Below, one piece after another: positions 1-12,330 of a stretch of DNA of 64,000 nt. A program made the position numbers and the translations under genes. The stretch comes from Larus michahellis. Its lineage: Eukaryota; Chordata; Aves; Charadriiformes; Laridae. The stretch covers positions 22,229,583-22,293,582 of the forward strand of contig NC_133901.1 of NCBI RefSeq assembly GCF_964199755.1, given 5' to 3'. Numbering within the stretch: position 1 is the first letter of the stretch; each line of letters starts with the position of its first letter. The notes beneath the pieces were generated by a model that made no database searches, was not told the origin of the DNA, and worked only from the letters and a program-made list of their open reading frames with translations.

Positions 1-3000
1 GCCTGCCTTTAAGAAGGCTCTTAACTTACAAGGGTTTGGGTTCACCTTAGCCAAAGACGGTCAAGAATTCTTCTCCTCAAGGATTTCCAATTTTATTTTA
101 TTTTTTAAATCAAGTAGGCATCTTAGCAAAACAAGATTTTAACAAATGTGTGCATTAATGAAGTACACATGGGATGAATGTTAACTGCAAACCTTGTCTC
201 TAGTACCGGATTGTTCAGGAAAATAAAAGCAAGTAAATTCTAGGATAGTCCCAAGATGCTTTAGAAGTAACAGGAGCGACGCTTGTGCTATTTTAGCCAT
301 TTCATTGTCGAAATGCTATCACGGTTTAGCAACTCCTAGACAACAACAGTTCAGCAAACCTCGCTTAGTTTGCAGATTTCTTTAAACCAGGAATGCCAAA
401 GATTTTTCTTCTGCCAAATTAGGCGAAGTCAGCCAAATAGAAAGGTGTAAATCCTGTCCTCTTGTGTACTCGGTGCCTCTAGCCCTTCTCAGGACCTGGT
501 GGAGATTGAAGTTGCCTGCTATTAGCAACTAGAAAAAGCATGAGGCAGAATGCCAGCTTCTAAATTAAACAAACAAAAATCCTTTTCTTATTAACTTTTA
601 AAGACACGTATATTTCTTTCACACCTAGCGCTCAATACATGGTCAAGTTTAAGTGAGTGGCTGGAAAAGTACCAAAGATACATATACTTACATTGCTGAA
701 AGAAAGACTGCATTTTTGAACGTATCCCAAGGATCTATGAAGACATCCCTTGCTCCGTCTCCAGGCCAGCTGGACTATTAGGAGTTGGGAAGATTTTTTG
801 ATCAGAGTGAAAAGTCCTAAAGATCATTTCACAAGCCCCACCAATCAGCTGAATGCTGGCCCAGTTGCTGTAGGAGAAACATGTCTAAAGAATTTTTCAA
901 TTAGTTAAAAGGGTGATTCATGTCATTGTAGATTTTCACTCAGGGAGAGCGGCGTGGGTTTGGGTTTTTTTGGGTGGTTTTTTTTTAATAAATTTTTTAT
1001 TTACCGTTGCTTTGACATTTCAGAACTGCCCTGTCTTCAAAGACGTATCCCAGTGACATCCAAAAAAGCCCTTATTCAAATACATCTGTTACCCTTAATA
1101 ACATATTCCAAACACTCTGCACCATGGGTAAGACAACGCACACATAAATGCTTTCCTGAAAGGGGAAGAAATTGTTTAAAGTGACTTGTTTATCAAAGTT
1201 TTGTGTAATGTATAGCTGGTACATCATATGCAGGAGCTGTGGTGTTATGTACCACACACACTTGAGTCCCAGTAAATACAGTACTGGGCTGTTTAAAGAG
1301 TGACATACGGTGCTTACTAACAATAAAACATGTATAGATGCCTATTAGAAGAAGTGCTATGATATTCTAAAGTTGCTTTTTAGTATTTGTAGGAACGCAT
1401 CCAGAAAGAAGAGAGGAGCATCGAAGTCTGGCTCTGGATGCCTTCTGACAAACTCCTGAAGAACTCGCTAGGAAGCCAATATTTATTCGCACTAAAGAGT
1501 TTTAGCTTGTTTACCAGCAATACATTGCTTAAGACCTACCTCCTCATTCATAGTAGCACACATATTACCGATGTGTATCTTATGGAGGCCTTCTAATCTT
1601 GAAGCTTAAATGTTTAATTAAAATTTAATAAGCCTTTCAGGCCTACTTGCGCACGACATCTGTTGGAGCCCAGGTGCTGCACGTGGCGAGGCGGTGTCAA
1701 GCTGGCTGTCGGATGCACGCAGTGCTTCATCAGACTCGTTGCGGAGAGGACCTTCATCCAAGGGCTCATTTCTGCAGCCATAAGGAAAAAAGACATCTAT
1801 TTGAAGTCAGCAGGAATTCAACCACTAGAGTGGGATTTTACTGACAGTGTTTTCTCCTTGGTATCACACAATGTGTGAAATGCAGAGGATTTTGCTCGGT
1901 GTTTTAATGAAGACCTGTGGCAATGGCAGAAATTGTCATTCAAGGATTTCCCAGGCCTACAAGAATGACTTGGCTTGAAGGATTGTGCGTCCAAACACAC
2001 AGATTACCCAATAAAATCTATTACTTTCCTGGTGCTCGTCGGTCCTACTCCTATGAATCAAGAGCACTGTTGGGTAACCCTGCGTCTTAATTACGTTCTG
2101 GTGACATGCATGGATTTGAAAGATTCTTCGGGATTACTTTGACCACAAAGTGCTCTGGTGCTGCATGACTGTTCAGACAGTTCTGCCTCATTTTCCCTTT
2201 GTTTAAGCATTGCGCAAGGAAAGATTTGCAATGCACAAGGGGATGCAGGGGTCATAGGAACAATCCTGAACGTGGGACAGTTTTTCAGACAGTTATGGTA
2301 TGAGCAGTGCTTGTCAGAAGAGCCCAAAGGCTCGGCAGCCTGCACGACAGCAGTGACCTTGCTGCTCAGGGCCAGGCAGTGTTTTGGCATCAGAATATTC
2401 CATTGCTATTCCCATCTCTCATCCCCAAACACGGGAACCAAGGCATATAGCTGAGGACGTTAGCCTATATTAGAAAAACAGCCTCAAAAGGTAGTTTAAT
2501 ATTTTGTACCCAATTAACAACTCTCTCACCCTAGCTTTGTAAGCGAGCAATGATATCTTCTCTTTAATGCCCATACTTACAGTGAGACGAGAGAAGACAT
2601 AGTGCCTGTTGCCCCAGAAGCTCCAGCAAGTTCCATGCATAGAACTGCAGTACAATTTTTTGTAGCTGGCTGTTCTTACAGGGCAAAATGAGGAATTAAA
2701 CTGTTGGCTTAGGGGCAGCAAACAGAAGTCTGGTGAGCAGTGGAAGCCCCTGCAACTTAGCGTCTGCCATCTCAATGGCCAATCCTTGAAAGACTTGTTG
2801 CTATAGATATGGGTTGGCTTTACCTGTGAGAGTCCTTCCTGCATTTCTGCTTTCAGCTGTAGTTAAGATTATAGTAACTAGCCTATACACGTTACTGGAC
2901 AGCAGGATTATTGTTGTTTTTAATGTATTACACCATCAGGCAAGCTGTTGGGACAGAACAGCTGGACAAGTTGGAGCTAGCCTCCTCCCAATTAGCTGCT

Positions 3001-6000
3001 TGGTGGTTCTGCTTCTCAGTTAGGAACTCACACCTCTCCAGTTTTACACGTGTAACTTGCTTATTTCAGCTAACAAAAGAAGGTCCAGAATACGGAGCTG
3101 GTGGCCAACAGCTGTGGAGCTACATGCTGGATCATCTCCCCAATACCCCATTGCAGGTTGCACGGCTTTTCTGTTTTCCCTTAGGAAAATGCGGACACCA
3201 TCATTCACCTGCGTTACAAGTATCACTGGTATGAGGCTTTGAAGAGGTGGTACAGCATACCCTGGTAAGCGATGTTTACTTTACACAGTGTACAGGCCGA
3301 TCAAGCAAAAGTAAATTAACATTTTAAAACTGATTCACAGATTATTTTTAATCTATTTCTCACAAATGCTGCTACCGGTGAAGGAGTGGGAGGATGCTCG
3401 GTCCTTAGGGCTCCTCACCAGCCTGGCAGTCTTTTCCAGTCTCTTGCACATACCGCACGCTGGGATGGCTATGCTGCACAGCACGGATTTTCCTAGTCAA
3501 GGTTCATTGGGAGCTGGTTTCTTTGCATTGCAGTGCTTCAGAAATACTCAGCTTCCCCTTTCCCAGCAGGCTATTCTGCCAGAGTAGGAAAAAGAAGGGA
3601 GCAAAGAAAGGGGGAAACTAGCCAAGCAGCAACAAAGGAGGCGAGCAAAGCCACAGCACGCTCCTTGAGGGGCTGCAGGCGCTGCTGTGCGTGCAGCAGA
3701 GGGGACAAATTACTCCAACAGCAGTGTCGTCCTGCACACTTTGAAACGGTTACACGCACACACACAAATTACAGCGTGCTTGCTGGCCACACAAACAAAA
3801 TACAGTGCTGTCTCCATATTACTCCATGCAGGCAAAGTTAGCATTGCACCTCTGAGCTGTAATTCATCTTACAGTACAGCTCCTGGTTTACGTGTGCATA
3901 TGCGCATTGTCCCACTTCACTAATTCGACAGCCACGTCCCACTGTAGCTTTTGTTCCCCCTCCTCCATGAAAGACCAGATTTAGGATTTCCCTTGCTTTC
4001 TTTCAGCAGTGAAAGCAGCAGCCCTGGTCAGGAAAAAAAGGAGCACAGCTGGCATGCGCACAGCAGTAAGGGGTTAGCTGTGGTTGCAAACAATTTTTTT
4101 AAAAGGCTGATGACCTTTCCAGATTTGGGCAGCTTTTTGCTATGTCCATCGCGAGGATAATGCCAGTTTCCAAGTGTATGACAAATCTACACTGGAGTAT
4201 GGGATACATGCATGTTAACTGGCCCGTTCTGATCCTGCCAGCAGCCTAGAGCTGAGCTCAAGCTATTTAGCTTGCTTCTTGGCCAGCTTTTACAGTCTTT
4301 GTCAAGTTCTTTGGGGCAGAACTAGTTCAAGTGTACTAGAGAGGGGCGCAGACACACATTCTTATTCTAAACAAAATGGCCTTTCAACAAAATCAGACTT
4401 TCAACAAAATAATTAATCTTAAAATAAGAGAGAGACATTTATTCCCTAGCCTCACGCAAAGACATGCTATATAGAACCATTTTTGATGAAACCAAGATGG
4501 TCCAAGTCGAGAACGGAAAATACTAAGTCTGGCAAAACTAATTATAGAGGAAAAAAATCAGTCTCAGGGGGAATTGCTGGGGATCTTAAATATATGTAGC
4601 TCCACATTTAATATTAAAAACCTGCAAATCTTAGCTATATTATATCTAGTATTTCGATCAGTGCAAAGCCAAGCACAAATCCAAAATCAGGACAAAGATT
4701 GCTATTGTCCCTGAATTGACCCATAAGAGCTATTGGATAACCACAGTACATTATAAACAGACCAAAAGAGTGCAGTGCAGTGCAGTGCATTTTCAGTAAC
4801 TAGCCTGGGCTAGTAAGATTTTTATTATTTTTTTTCACACCATTGCTAATTTACAAGAAGGTACTTTTCTGTTACTGAGGATGAGTGTAATCAGCCACAG
4901 CAGATGTCAGACCAACAATTTAAACTTCAGGGTAAATCCTTTTAAACATCTAATGGTAGCTGTTTTAGCTGTATTTTTTTGATCTGGGGGGGAAGGACCT
5001 TCATGCATTACGACATAGATTCATCGTATAGAGATGTACAGGGAAGACAGAATACACAATAAACATCAGAAAGTGCATCAGGGGGATCATTTATCTTGTT
5101 TTCTTGATAGTGTACAGCTTAGCTCTTCTCTGCTCTTCACATCAGCTCAACAGGCTGTGCCTTTCAAGTTTGTTCATCATTGATTGGATACGAGGGGGTG
5201 GTTTAAGGCTGAAAGGAAAATTATGGAGATTTTTGAGTGATCCTCCAAAGGGATTTGCCAGGGTGACAGCCACTCCCCCATCACACCATGCTGCTGCCCT
5301 CGTCCCTACCCAGCCCTCCAAGGACAAATGGTTGGCGAGTCAGGTGCTGGTTAGATCATCACCAACACCTACGGTTTCGGAAAGGAGAGATCAGAAAGGA
5401 GATTACAGTTGTAGGTGGAGACGCAGAGAACACAAGGCTGCCTTCAACTACCTCTTATTAGTTGCTATCAGCTAGTCTGTATCTGAGTTTCTTACCCCAC
5501 CACCTCACCCTACCCCAGACAGGCGGGTCACTTTAATTCTCCAGTTACCCCTTGTAGAGCCCATTACAATAAATGAAGCTGCTCTAACAACCAGCCAGCA
5601 CCTAACTCCTGCCTCACTCCTGACTGTGGCATTTCTCCCAGTGCAGGAGGAACTGGAGCCTTCATCCCACTGTGCTTCTAAAGAGCCATAGGCATGCACC
5701 GGGCTAGGGGGCAAGCACTTCTTTCTTCCAGGCTTCCTTCTCCTTCCACTTTAGTAGAATCTATATTTGATGATAAGAACTTAACACTCTTTTAACTTGT
5801 TAGCCAACCTTGCTTGGACATTTAAAAACTGCTGGTTAATAGTCCTTTTAATTGATGAATTTACAGCTTAGAGCTCCTTAGTCACCTCTCTCTGCCCTTC
5901 AGACCCGTCTCATATTACCATCATGGATTTCCACTGGATTTTCCACGATAGTTTACTACTCCCTATTTACCACTCCCCTAATTAGTTACAAACTTTACTT

Positions 6001-9000
6001 TACTTTACTTTTTTTATACCTCCTCCTTTTCACGAAGTGCATCACTGTCAAACCTCAGGTCCAGTTCTCCTTAGGGATCATGGGAGCTGTAGTCCTCTTG
6101 AAACTGAGACCAGGTTGGGCTTGTGCCTCTCCTAGAGCTGTAGAACAGTTTGTCCCTATTGACAAAAAAAGGATGTTAAACTTCACCTTTGCACAGAATG
6201 GATCCAAGTATCTTTCAGTCAAAGATACCACAAGGGATATAGCTCACAGATTCAGTTCAAATGAGGAAAGACAGAGTAAACACGTATTTGTTAATAGTGG
6301 TATGAGAAATCTAAGCACACTGTATAATTAATGCTGTTGCAAAATGTTACTTGGAGGAGTAAAAGCAGCAAGGAAGCTGAATGTTACATGTGAAGCACGA
6401 AGAGAGTGTCTGTGGTCCAGTGGGAAAGCTCACCAGAAGAAAGAGCTGTTTGCTGTGAAACAAGGCTGGATGCGATGGAGGCTGGGGCAGAACTCAGACA
6501 AAAGGAAAGTAAAACCAGCAGTGTATCCAAAAAGATTTGCAATTTAGCAGTTACAGGTGTAATTAAGACCCACATAAGACCCACAGCCACAGGAAACCTG
6601 AGCGCATCTCTTAAGAACAAAACCCCCAGATATTTAATATGCCACGACGGAGGATAGCTGGGTTATCATTTCCAAATGTAAAGTAGCCATTTCTCACAAT
6701 ATTAAAGCCAAATAAAGCTAGTGCCAACATTTACCAGTCATTGTTGGTTTGACAGTATTGGGGACGTGCTGCAACACTGCTTTGGGTTCTTGAACTGTGC
6801 CCTTGGAGTTGTATGGATTACATAGCAGATGATAGATGACATAAATAGCACCCAAAAGGCCCTTTTTTCAAAGCACAGGAAAGGGAAGCTGGTGGGGTGG
6901 AAGAGAAGTATGCCACAGACCCCTCAGATACAACCTTGTTTCACAGCACAGCCTGCACAGGCTGCTATTGCGCTGTTGCTTCGTTTGATACAAGCACCTT
7001 AAAGTTTGTAGTTACTTTTCCAAAGGAACAAGACCCCAGGAAGCGACCAGACAGCTCCATATGGTACTATGTTGGAGCTACGTGGCTCGGAGTGCAGTAC
7101 AGATGTAATAGCGCAGCACCAAAGATTGATGAGCCTTGGCTTTTACCCATTTTTGCATTATTCTTGCCTGCATTCTTCCAGTCTCCTGGATAACTGTGCC
7201 GTCTGTGAGCTGCAGCAGAGCCTGGCCCAGGCAGTTGAGACAAATGACTCTTTGTAGCTCGTGGCAGTGATGTTAAAGCTGGAACAAATTTCATTAGCTA
7301 GGGCAAAAATACAAGTAATGAGCTATTTTCTATTTAGAAAACAAAGGTACTGGATGCTATCTCTTGAATGTAAGCAGTGATACAAGAGGCAAGGTAAAGA
7401 AAATACCCAGAGGAACACGCACAGACTTTAAATGGAAAGTTTCATGCAGCAAACGTACCCGCAGGGCTTGTTTCTACTTTGCATAACACCTACGGTCACA
7501 GATGCAGCCCTGGCTCCCCCAGCTTGGAGGAGCCGAGAGCCCAGGAAGGGAAGTGCCGGGGTGGGTGATGCACAGGGAACCCCCCAGCAGCGCGCAGGGA
7601 CAGCTGGGGCGAAGGGAACGATGCCCAAGGCCATCCAGCTCTCCCACCAAACCATTCATTTCTTCCACCCCCTCCCCGTTGGTGGGGCAAAGGGCGCTTG
7701 TGAATAGGTTTTGGACTCGAGCCGGTAACTTTTCCTGACAGTTTGGCAAAGCTGATTTTAAATACTATTGACTCAGTCTCCCGTCTCCAGCTCAGCTCAA
7801 CAGTTAACCACAGGAGCTGGGTTTTGAAAGCCCTCTTGAGGGTAAAGCCTGCACTAGTACAATTTCACTTCTGTTGAGTTAGTCTACGTTAATGACATTT
7901 ACACTTTGACCAGGGTCTTTAATAAGAATTCAAATCTAACTGTTCTGTTGTGGGTTTTTAAATATATATTTCAAAAATTGGAGACATCCAAACTATGCAG
8001 GGCAGCACATCTTCTGTGTTTATTTTTATTCCTAATCTAGGCTCTCCATCAGCTGTCTTCATGGTTTGGTAGCATGAAGTACTGGAAGCCTACCAATACA
8101 TATATATAAAGCTTCCTTTTTGGTTTCCATTGGTAGAAGGACAGATTCTTTTTCTCTTCGAGTCACTAAGAAGTCACTGTGCAGGCTAATGCAAGACAAA
8201 TGTGAACACATGATATCTGAACAACGGATGTGAGGCTGCGTTTGAAGGAAGTATGCTAAAAAGGGCTGCGTCCTAGGGGTCTTCAGTAGGAGAGAGGGCT
8301 GGCAACCACTTGGAGAAAGGATTCTGTTACTGCTGGGGTATTTTGGGCTCCAGACTGCAATGTTTAGAATGTGCTCTGCTCAGATGGTTATGGGAGCAGC
8401 CCCTCCACCATGGCAACTAACATATGGCTTTGCATTGTTGCTAATAATCACACAACAGAAAGAAAAAGAGGTAAAAAGAAGGACGTCCTTGAATACGCAG
8501 ACTATGAAAGACTATGACTGCATTCTCCAAGGCTGTAACCAGAAGTTATAAATTGCTATATTGCATATTTTCACTTCTCATCTAATTGAAAAAATGGTGT
8601 ATACAGTTTTTTGCAGATAGCCTATTTATTTTGCTGAACTACCTCCAGCTGAAGGATGCCGTTTGGTACTGGCTGGGTACAAGCACAGCAAAAGGCCAGG
8701 GGAAACTGGCTCTTTATATCATAATTTTTTGTCAGCTATGGATGAGTATCTTTTTTGCAAGGCCACAGCACCCCCTTTCCAAACTACTGGATCTTTTGCC
8801 ACAAAGGCAGAAGAAATATAAGACACGCTTGCTCACAAACTGCCAGGGAGGTTGCAGAACTTTACAGGGTTAGCAGCACAGTCTTTAGGCTGCCGTTTGG
8901 CTTCCACACACGTCACTTTTAGCAATTTATAAGGGACCGATGCACCTGATCAGTAGTTGTCCCCATCCTCAGCACCGGCCACCAAGCTGGTTATGGAGGA

Positions 9001-9590
9001 AGGAGAAGCTGTGCCCAGGTGAAGCCCATGGAGGACTTTTCAGACATGCTTCAACTGAAGGTATCCTGTGCCCTCGCAACAAGGCTCAGCCTGGCAGGAC
9101 AGAGACCAGGACAATACCGGGGTGCAGTTCTGTCTGAACTTAGCCCCATGTGCTCTGGGAAGCAAGAAATGCTCTGAAATGAAAGACACTGTGCTCCAGT
9201 CTCCCCTTTACGTACCCAAATACACCTGCTCCGCTGCCCCTGCAGCAGGTGGCAATTGGTGACAGTGCCAGACCTCATCAATGGGGTCCAGTGTTGACTG
9301 AGAGACCTGAACACACTGTGCCAGGAGAGACCGTAATCCCCGCCATTGGAGCACACCGACAGATTGGGATGGGGAGTATTGTTGTCTTCATTTTACGCGG
9401 AGTGGGCTGAGGTACAGAAACATGTAGGGCGTTCTGTCTTTGATTAAAGACTGGTGATTATACACAGAAATAGCTGCTGCTTTCAAAATTCTAGGAAGCA
9501 CTGAGTACATTGTGCCAAAGGAATAAAAAAAAAATTTAAAAGACTCATACCAAAAGTGTAGTATAAATTTTTTTCTCTTTCTTTCTGTTC
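1..9590. other. Intergenic, no gene recognised
   Basis: I see no coding exon here that can be joined to another or that resembles a known protein. The open frames are short and lack conserved motifs. The stretch holds T-rich and A-rich runs (for example around 960-990), a short GCAGT pentamer run near 4,770-4,789 and a TTTAC run near 5,993-6,011. By synteny with the human 2q36 region, CUL3 would be expected further left, but no CUL3 exon was found. Confidence 0.5.
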
Positions 9591-9596
9591 TCTTAC

Positions 9597-9688
9597 CTGG
9601 AAGGCTTCTGTTATCCAGCTAGAGATGAAGGAGGTGGCTGAGAGCACATCATGGGCCATGGGCAGCGAAGGGCAAGCAGACCAAGGAC
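9597..9688 (-). ncRNA. Possible isolated exon, minus strand (lncRNA or unknown)
   Basis: Read on the minus strand, a 92-nt segment is bounded by a good acceptor (a T-rich tract then TGTGTGCAG) and a consensus donor (CAG then GTAAGA). One frame is open through it, but the peptide resembles nothing I know and no partner exon was found. The GC-rich patch at 10,325-10,570 would lie upstream on the same strand, so a transcript running leftwards from there is possible. It could equally be a chance pair of splice-like sites. Confidence 0.2.
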
Positions 9689-9691
9689 CTG

Positions 9692-11850
9692 CACACAAAC
9701 AATCCTGACTTGAAGATTCTTCATCCAGTTTTCTCTCATAATGACAAACAGACCTGAAAAAAGAGTAGAATCAATTCACTAACCAAAGAGGGGCTAAAGC
9801 AATAATGAGAAATTCAATTCCAGTATGACTTACCTTGTGTAATGTAGATTTAGCATACCGGTATTAACGTGAATTTTGGATAGCTTATCTGCATTGCATC
9901 TCCGAACCTTTTTGATAGTTGCTAATCTTTGTAACTAAAAATCATTGGCTTACTTATTTAGGTGTGACGCATACAATAAAAAAAAAAGAGAGAAGATACT
10001 AAAGTACGTCTTTATTTGCAAATCCCTCCAGTGATTCAGGTTTCATAAACCTGAAAATTAGTTTTCTTTATGTATAATAGAAATTAATTTATAAATTGGA
10101 GGCAATAAGCAAACCCATACAATTCTTAGATTCTTTTCCATTTCCTTTAGCTTTATCTTCCTGATTTGTCGTTTCTAGTGTCGAATTGTTTCCATTCATA
10201 CCAACAGCAGGTTTCTGTGGGTAAAATTCGCACACAAAATAAATAATCAGTAACCTCATAGTGAGTTACGTTGGTATTGATGGCACTGACAGTCAGGAGC
10301 CCCTAACTATTTTTAGCTACTTTGCGGGCCGCGCTGAAGCAGGGAGCCCGGCGCTGCGACGGACACGCTATTTTGATGGTAACCAAAAGAAGGGTGTCTT
10401 CGCCCTTTCTGGGGAGAGCGCGGGCTGCGCGACCGCGGCTCCGGCGGGGAGCGGCCCCCCTCTAGGGGCGGCCGGACGGGCTGCAGGGATGGATGCGGGA
10501 TGCAGGATGCGGGGATGCGGGTCCGGCGCCGCTCGGCAGCGGGCACGGCCGCTCCTCACAAGCGCAGCAGGGACAGCAAATCCAGAGGCAGGTCATCTGT
10601 GGCGCTGGCTGAGGTTAGCTCCCACAGGCGTGTGTTTAAATAAATATTTGGTATTGTGCAGGGAATACAGAGGGGTTTGCATATCTATTTCTATGCTAAG
10701 CTACTCCTCTCCAGCGCAGCTGCAGGAATACAGCAGGTGTACGGGCTCTTGTTACTTCTCCTAAGCCAGCCTCCAACTAGTATTTGGCTGAGAATACAGC
10801 TTTTGAGCAAGAAAAACCCACCACCTAACCCCACTTTATTGATCAGTGAGGTTACTAACTTCTGTGGGGTGGAAAGGGTGAGGGGGGTATATTTTGAGAC
10901 CCTCCCTATGGGAGAACAGGGACAGCACATGGCTGGCAAGAGGGCTGTCATCATTAAAAGAGCAGCACCCATGCCCAGTGCAGGGCTACCACCAGGTTTC
11001 GGTGTGCCTGCTGAACACGCACGGCATCTGTGAAGAGGGCTGAGTGATCAGAGACAAAGCGACAAGCACAACGTCTTGGAATCACCACAGCATGAGGAAA
11101 ACGTTCCCCGCCAGCCCGGCATGGAGAGCTGGCTCAGTATGCCCTCCCCTGTAGTGTCCCGCACTGAAGAGCAGCAACAAAGTGGGTGAAACGGGGCCTT
11201 CACCACCCACAGAGCTGCCTGCGCGTGTTTGGCTGACAGAGGACAGAAACTCGTCTTTGTTGCGGGAAGAGTGGTTTTCCCCACACAGTTCTCCATCGTG
11301 TCCTCTCAGGAGTCGCTCTTAAAAGCGACCTACAAATAATTCTTCCAGAAATAAACCTAGGAAATGAGATAACTCTGCCAGGCACTAAACCCATGAATTC
11401 ATTGCATCTAAAATCAATCACCGTATTCCTGCTTAACATCCCTCCTGCTGTCCTTTCCTCTCAGACGGGCTGGACAATGGGCAGTCATGGGCAAGTGGCT
11501 TCATGTGCTGCTTGTCAGGCCTGTGGTGGCAACGCACGGCTCAGCAGCATCCACCAGCCAACAAAAGATGCTGCTTCTGCCTACAAACCTCCTATGCTCG
11601 GGCAAGCGTGGCAATTGACTCCACCATTACTGCTCCTGCCCTGCTAAGAGGAGTTTTAAGAAAGCCTTGGCAAGGGACACCCTTCCCTCTTGTCAACCCT
11701 CCTGGACGCTCGCCCCAGTGGGTCCTTGCGAGGTCAGGACCCGGTGCCTGCCCTCTGGCGTGTCCAGCAGGGTCTGACCACATTGTGTCCCACCTGGCCT
11801 CCAGCAGGAGGGAACCGGGATTGGGAAGCTGCCGTCACCTGGAAACGTGG
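9692..11850. other. Upstream region with a second GC-rich patch
   Basis: From about 10,325 to 10,570 the sequence becomes rich in G, C and CpG, unlike its AT-rich flanks. It could be a distal promoter or enhancer of the cyclase gene or the start of a leftward transcript. No coding exon is supported. The open frames across it exist mainly because GC-rich DNA has few stop codons. Confidence 0.4.
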
Positions 11851-11859
11851 CGGGTGATG

Positions 11860-12330
11860 CCATTTCACAGAGATGCTCTTCGGCATCGCTCCGAATTCCC
11901 GCAACACCGGCCGCTACAGAAAACGCCCGTTTTCTGCCCCAGACCGGGCAGCCCCGAGCTGCGCTTTGCTGGGCAGCTGCGGCACCGCCTCTCTGCCCGC
12001 GGCCACCGGCTGTCCCCGGGCTGGCAGCGGCGGGCGAGAGCGGCGGGGCCGGGCCTGGCCGTGCCGCCGCCCCCCGGGCAGGCAGCGGGGCGGGCGCGGC
12101 GGGCGGCGGCGGCCGGAGGCGGCGGCAGGATGGTGAGCGGGCGGCCGGGGGGCGGCTGGGGGGGCTGCGGGGACCCGCGGGGACAGGCAGGGAGCTGGGA
12201 CCCTCCGCCGGCCCCGGCAGGTGCCCCCGGGAGGGGAGCGGGAGCGAGTCGGGACAGACCGCGGACAGACAGACCGCTCCTGTCGGGGACGGAGAGAGAG
12301 ACAGACCGCTCCTGGCCCCAGTGACCAGCC
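11860..12330 (+). promoter_or_regulatory. CpG-island promoter and 5'UTR of the guanylate cyclase gene
   Basis: This is the densest CpG stretch in the window, with GC-box-like GGGCGGG elements just before the first ATG at 12,130. No TATA box is evident, as is usual for a CpG-island promoter. The transcription start cannot be placed from sequence. The reading frame of the ATG stays open upstream as far as 11,503, but the family's conserved N-terminus (M-Y-G-F) supports 12,130 as the true start. Confidence 0.7.
12130..12132 (+). CDS. GUCY1B2: Cyclase exon 1, coding part: start codon only
   Basis: The only coding bases in exon 1 are the ATG, followed at once by a consensus donor, GTGAGC. Exon 2 begins with the codons for Y-G-F-I-N, so the splice restores the family N-terminus MYGFIN. 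The ATG has A at -3, a favourable Kozak context. Intron 1 is 694 bp. Confidence 0.85.

Noticed and set aside
1-12000. CUL3 or FAM124B exons expected from synteny
   Set aside because: I looked for their conserved segments on both strands and found none. They probably lie further left.
11503-12324. 273-codon plus-strand open frame covering the CpG island
   Set aside because: It is in frame with the cyclase ATG at 12,130, but upstream of it shows no family similarity and beyond it runs into intron 1. The conserved protein starts M-Y-G-F by splicing.
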